Assembly: GCA_029940475.1 (NCBI GenBank)
Contig: JAPYUT010000011.1
Location: 23,242 to 87,241 of the forward strand
Length of the DNA: 64,000 nucleotides
DNA from: Verrucomicrobiales bacterium
GTDB lineage: Bacteria; Verrucomicrobiota; Verrucomicrobiia; Verrucomicrobiales; DEV007
Direction: 5' to 3'
The translations under genes and the position numbers were made by a program. A model generated the notes under the pieces. That model saw only the letters and a program-made list of their open reading frames with translations, was not told the DNA's origin and searched no databases. Shown here one piece after another: positions 61,839 through 64,000 of this stretch. Positions within the stretch are counted from its first letter, which is position 1, and every line of letters starts with the position of its first letter.

Positions 61839-63317
61839 TTAACCCTTGCGGTTTTTCTTGGGCTTGGCGGGCAAGGCTTTCAGGTCGTTGTCCCTTACTG
61901 CCTTCAGCTTCGTGGCTAGCTTGGCCTTGAACCCGGCAACCCTGTCAGCATGGCCGGGATCTTTCGCGAGGTTGGTGTATTGCTTCGGGTCCTTTTCCAT
62001 GTCAAAGAGCTCGATGCCCCCCGAGGCATCCTCCCGGTATTGGATATAGGCCCATTTATCCTCGCGCAGCAGGAATGCTTTGCGAGTCGGGGCAACACTG
62101 AAGGCTGATTTCCTTACCTCGTGCCTCGGGTCATCGAGTGTGCTGGCAATGTTTTTTCCCTGCAGGCGTTTGGGTACATCGAGGCCGCACAGGAACGCTA
62201 TCGTGGGGAAAAGGTCGAGCAGTTCAACCAGTGAGTTGCACACTGCGGGCTTCTTGCCCGGCACGCTGATGATCATAGGCACCGCCGCGGACTCCTCGCG
62301 CAGGCTGACCTTTGCCCAGAAGTCGTGCTCACCCAAGTGGTAGCCGTGGTCACTGGTAAAGATAACAATGGTCTTCTCATTGAGGCCTGCCTGCTCGAGA
62401 GCATCGAGGACCTTGCCGACCTGGGCGTCCATGTAGGCAACGGACGCATAATAGCCGCCAACAGATTTTTTTTGTCGACGGATATCCATCTTCATGTTTG
62501 CGCTGGTGCAGTAATTGATGCCCGCCTTGGGGATGTCATCCCAGTCGCCCTTGACCTTGGGGGGCAGAATCATCTTGCTGTAGGGCTTAAAAGGCGGGTA
62601 ATAGGATCGCGGGGCGACGAAGGGCACGTGCGGCCGCACGAAACCGACGCCCAACCAGAAAGGCTTGTCCTTGTGGCGGTGAATCAGTTCCACCGCTTTC
62701 TTCGCGGTTTTACCATCGGAGTGCACGAGGTCATCCCCGTCGGCTTCCACCACCACGAAGGTGTTGCCACCTACGGCAGGTTTCTTGCCGTCGGGATTGT
62801 TCTGGAGGGTTTCCCCGTCGCCGGGGGCTCTCCATTCGGGACCCTTGCTGTTAAAGCGCTCGGTCCACGAGGCCTCGTCATCCGCCCCATGACTGCCTTG
62901 CTCTATGCCAATGGGCACACCCATATGATAGATCTTGCTGACGCGCGCGGTGTAGTAACCGTTGTCCTTGAAGTGCTGTGACCAGGTGACGCGGTCACCG
63001 ATGTTGGGTCGCGGACTCCTGTAACCCAGGACACCGGTGGCATGCGGATAGTATCCGCTCATGAAGGAGGCTCGCGAGGGGCCACAGTAAGTCCCCTGGC
63101 AGTAGGCGCGGGTATAGCGCGTCCCGCGTGCGGCCAAACGGTCAATGTTGGGAGTCTTGCAGATGCTGTTCCCATAGCAGGAGAGGGCGGTCGCCGTCAG
63201 GTCATCGGAGATGATAAAGAGGACATTGTAGGCTTTTTCCTTATTTGCGGCATGCAGGGGCATCAAGCCACATGAGAAGAGAAGAATAATGAGAGAAAAG
63301 CCGGGAAACGTCTTCAT
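61839..63317 (-). CDS. Secreted sulfatase, iduronate-2-sulfatase-like
   Basis: The 492-residue enzyme has a signal peptide (1-24) and formylglycine motif CGPSR with Cys78. NVLFIISDDLTATALSCYGN, TPNIDRLAARGTRYTRAYCQ, FVRPHVPFVAPRSYYPPFKP and FTSDHGYHLGEHDFWAKVSL are the iduronate-2-sulfatase-like blocks. It is closely similar in order to the sulfatase at 36,947, so the two are paralogues, but this one has a longer insert around EWRAPGDGETLQNNPDGKKP. The Lys-rich tail (AKPKKNRKG) is not seen in that copy. The ATG at 63,317 precedes the signal; the upstream 43 codons in frame lie in the intergenic region toward the divergent S51-like gene. Confidence 0.92.
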   Translation of the reverse strand: MKTFPGFSLIILLFSCGLMPLHAANKEKAYNVLFIISDDLTATALSCYGNSICKTPNIDRLAARGTRYTRAYCQGTYCGPSRASFMSGYYPHATGVLGYRSPRPNIGDRVTWSQHFKDNGYYTARVSKIYHMGVPIGIEQGSHGADDEASWTERFNSKGPEWRAPGDGETLQNNPDGKKPAVGGNTFVVVEADGDDLVHSDGKTAKKAVELIHRHKDKPFWLGVGFVRPHVPFVAPRSYYPPFKPYSKMILPPKVKGDWDDIPKAGINYCTSANMKMDIRRQKKSVGGYYASVAYMDAQVGKVLDALEQAGLNEKTIVIFTSDHGYHLGEHDFWAKVSLREESAAVPMIISVPGKKPAVCNSLVELLDLFPTIAFLCGLDVPKRLQGKNIASTLDDPRHEVRKSAFSVAPTRKAFLLREDKWAYIQYREDASGGIELFDMEKDPKQYTNLAKDPGHADRVAGFKAKLATKLKAVRDNDLKALPAKPKKNRKG

Positions 63318-63464
63318 TGCAGTGACATATGTTAAACAGGAAGAGAGAAAAACGCGAGGGGGATCATCAATGATCACCGTCACCCGCCGCGCTGTTCCCA
63401 AGGTAACTTGTAACTTCTTCGGACATACCGGATGATACACCATCATGATATTCAGTTTTCCGGC

Positions 63465-64000
63465 ATGAGATTCTCCTTGTCTTTTTTAGTGGCTTGCTGG
63501 CTTGGTCTCGGTGTCGCCGTGGTGGAGGCCGGGGAACGTATCGACCCGGCCGGTATAAGCGGGGCACTGGTGATCTCGGGGAGTAGTCTTCCCGATGAGG
63601 CGCTTGATAAGTTCCATAAACTGGCAGGCGGCAAGGAAATGCGAGTCGTGCTTTTATGCCTTGATGGCAGCGAATCCTCAAAAAAGATGACCGTTCGCAT
63701 TCTGGACAAATGCAAAGAGGACAACCTGCCCGTCCCCGTGGTTGCAGTACCCGGACAGCATGAAGGCGCCGTAGAAATCATTCCGGCGGTGAATGCAGCA
63801 ACAGGTGTCTGGTTGCTTGCGCGGGCAGGCAGGGGATTAAAGGAGGGGCTCGGATCGCCGGGGCTTCGAGCCTCGGTGATCGCGGTCATCAGGCGTGGTG
63901 GAGTGGTGGGAGGTTGTGGTGCTGTTAGCGCCGGGTTTGCCGGCGATGGCCTCGGGTTGCTTCCCGGTTCGCTCATTCATGCTTGTGCCGATGCCGGGGA
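63465..64000 (+). CDS. Secreted cyanophycinase/S51-like protein, catalytic Ser apparently lost (C-terminus cut by window edge)
   Basis: The frame is open from the ATG at 63,465 to the window edge (178 codons). A signal peptide (1-22, MRFSLSFLVACWLGLGVAVV) is followed by GALVISGSSLPDEALDKFHK, an S51/cyanophycinase-like opening in which members usually read GAL-x-I-x-GGG-x-x-P. Then LAGGKEMRVVLLCLDGS, ATGVWLLARAGRGLKEGLGS and VIRRGGVVGGCGAVSAGFAG, where active members read G-G-T-S-A-G-A with the nucleophile Ser. The Ser position here reads as Gly in GGCGAVSAG, though a later Ser could be read as shifted. LGLLPGSLIHAC follows as expected. Family assignment is moderate; the enzyme may be inactive or altered. 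Confidence 0.65.
   Translation, partial: MRFSLSFLVACWLGLGVAVVEAGERIDPAGISGALVISGSSLPDEALDKFHKLAGGKEMRVVLLCLDGSESSKKMTVRILDKCKEDNLPVPVVAVPGQHEGAVEIIPAVNAATGVWLLARAGRGLKEGLGSPGLRASVIAVIRRGGVVGGCGAVSAGFAGDGLGLLPGSLIHACADAG

Overview
The window looks like a chromosomal segment of a Verrucomicrobiota bacterium, with Planctomycetota as the less likely alternative. The reasons are the gene families present: Planctomycete-type cytochrome modules (PSCyt1/DUF1549/DUF1553, DUF1592-type), Tat-exported DUF1501 and DUF1552 proteins, many secreted sulfatases, DUF1080 proteins, and an alanyl-tRNA synthetase whose N-terminus I recognise as verrucomicrobial in style. The DNA is moderately GC-rich. I see no rRNA, tRNA, CRISPR array, transposase or phage gene, and no intergenic stretch longer than about 215 bases.

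Layout. Bases 1-15,000 are mostly cell-maintenance genes: a possible metal-handling pair cut by the left edge, a YpsA-like Moco carrier, a lipase-type hydrolase, an ArsM-like methyltransferase, an M3 oligopeptidase, gluconokinase, an ABC-2 export pair, alaS and an O6-alkylguanine repair protein. From 13,300 the content turns to secreted glycan-related proteins: a DUF1080 protein, a beta-helix protein and a first sulfatase. Bases 18,380-27,027 hold a four-gene minus-strand operon (DUF1553, DUF1501, DUF1553, DUF1501) divergent from a second sulfatase. Bases 29,380-36,921 hold a TPR protein and a 1440-residue composite membrane protein. Bases 36,947-44,049 hold sulfatase, DUF1553, DUF1501, sulfatase on the plus strand. 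Bases 44,112-53,382 hold, on the minus strand, another DUF1553/DUF1501 pair with an EF-hand protein and a DUF1592/DUF1552 pair. Bases 53,593-59,045 hold sulfatase, Gfo/Idh/MocA oxidoreductase, sulfatase and a divergent DUF1080 protein. The right end has an orphan TolC-like lipoprotein, an FG-GAP protein, a seventh sulfatase and a truncated S51-like protein.

How the genes may work together. Seven predicted exported sulfatases, four DUF1553/DUF1501 pairs, one DUF1592/DUF1552 pair, a Tat-exported sugar-type oxidoreductase and two DUF1080 (3-keto-glycoside hydrolase/lyase family) proteins lie within about 50 kb. This suggests periplasmic or surface breakdown of sulfated glycans, such as algal or mucin polysaccharides. 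No classical glycoside hydrolase or SusC/D-like uptake gene is in view, so the window is at most part of such a system. The least explained item is the TPR protein plus composite protein pair. The composite protein joins a TPR-like cytoplasmic part, a PD40 propeller, a TonB-like S-x3-H membrane segment, an acidic linker with exact duplications, and a squalene-cyclase-like toroid in one chain.
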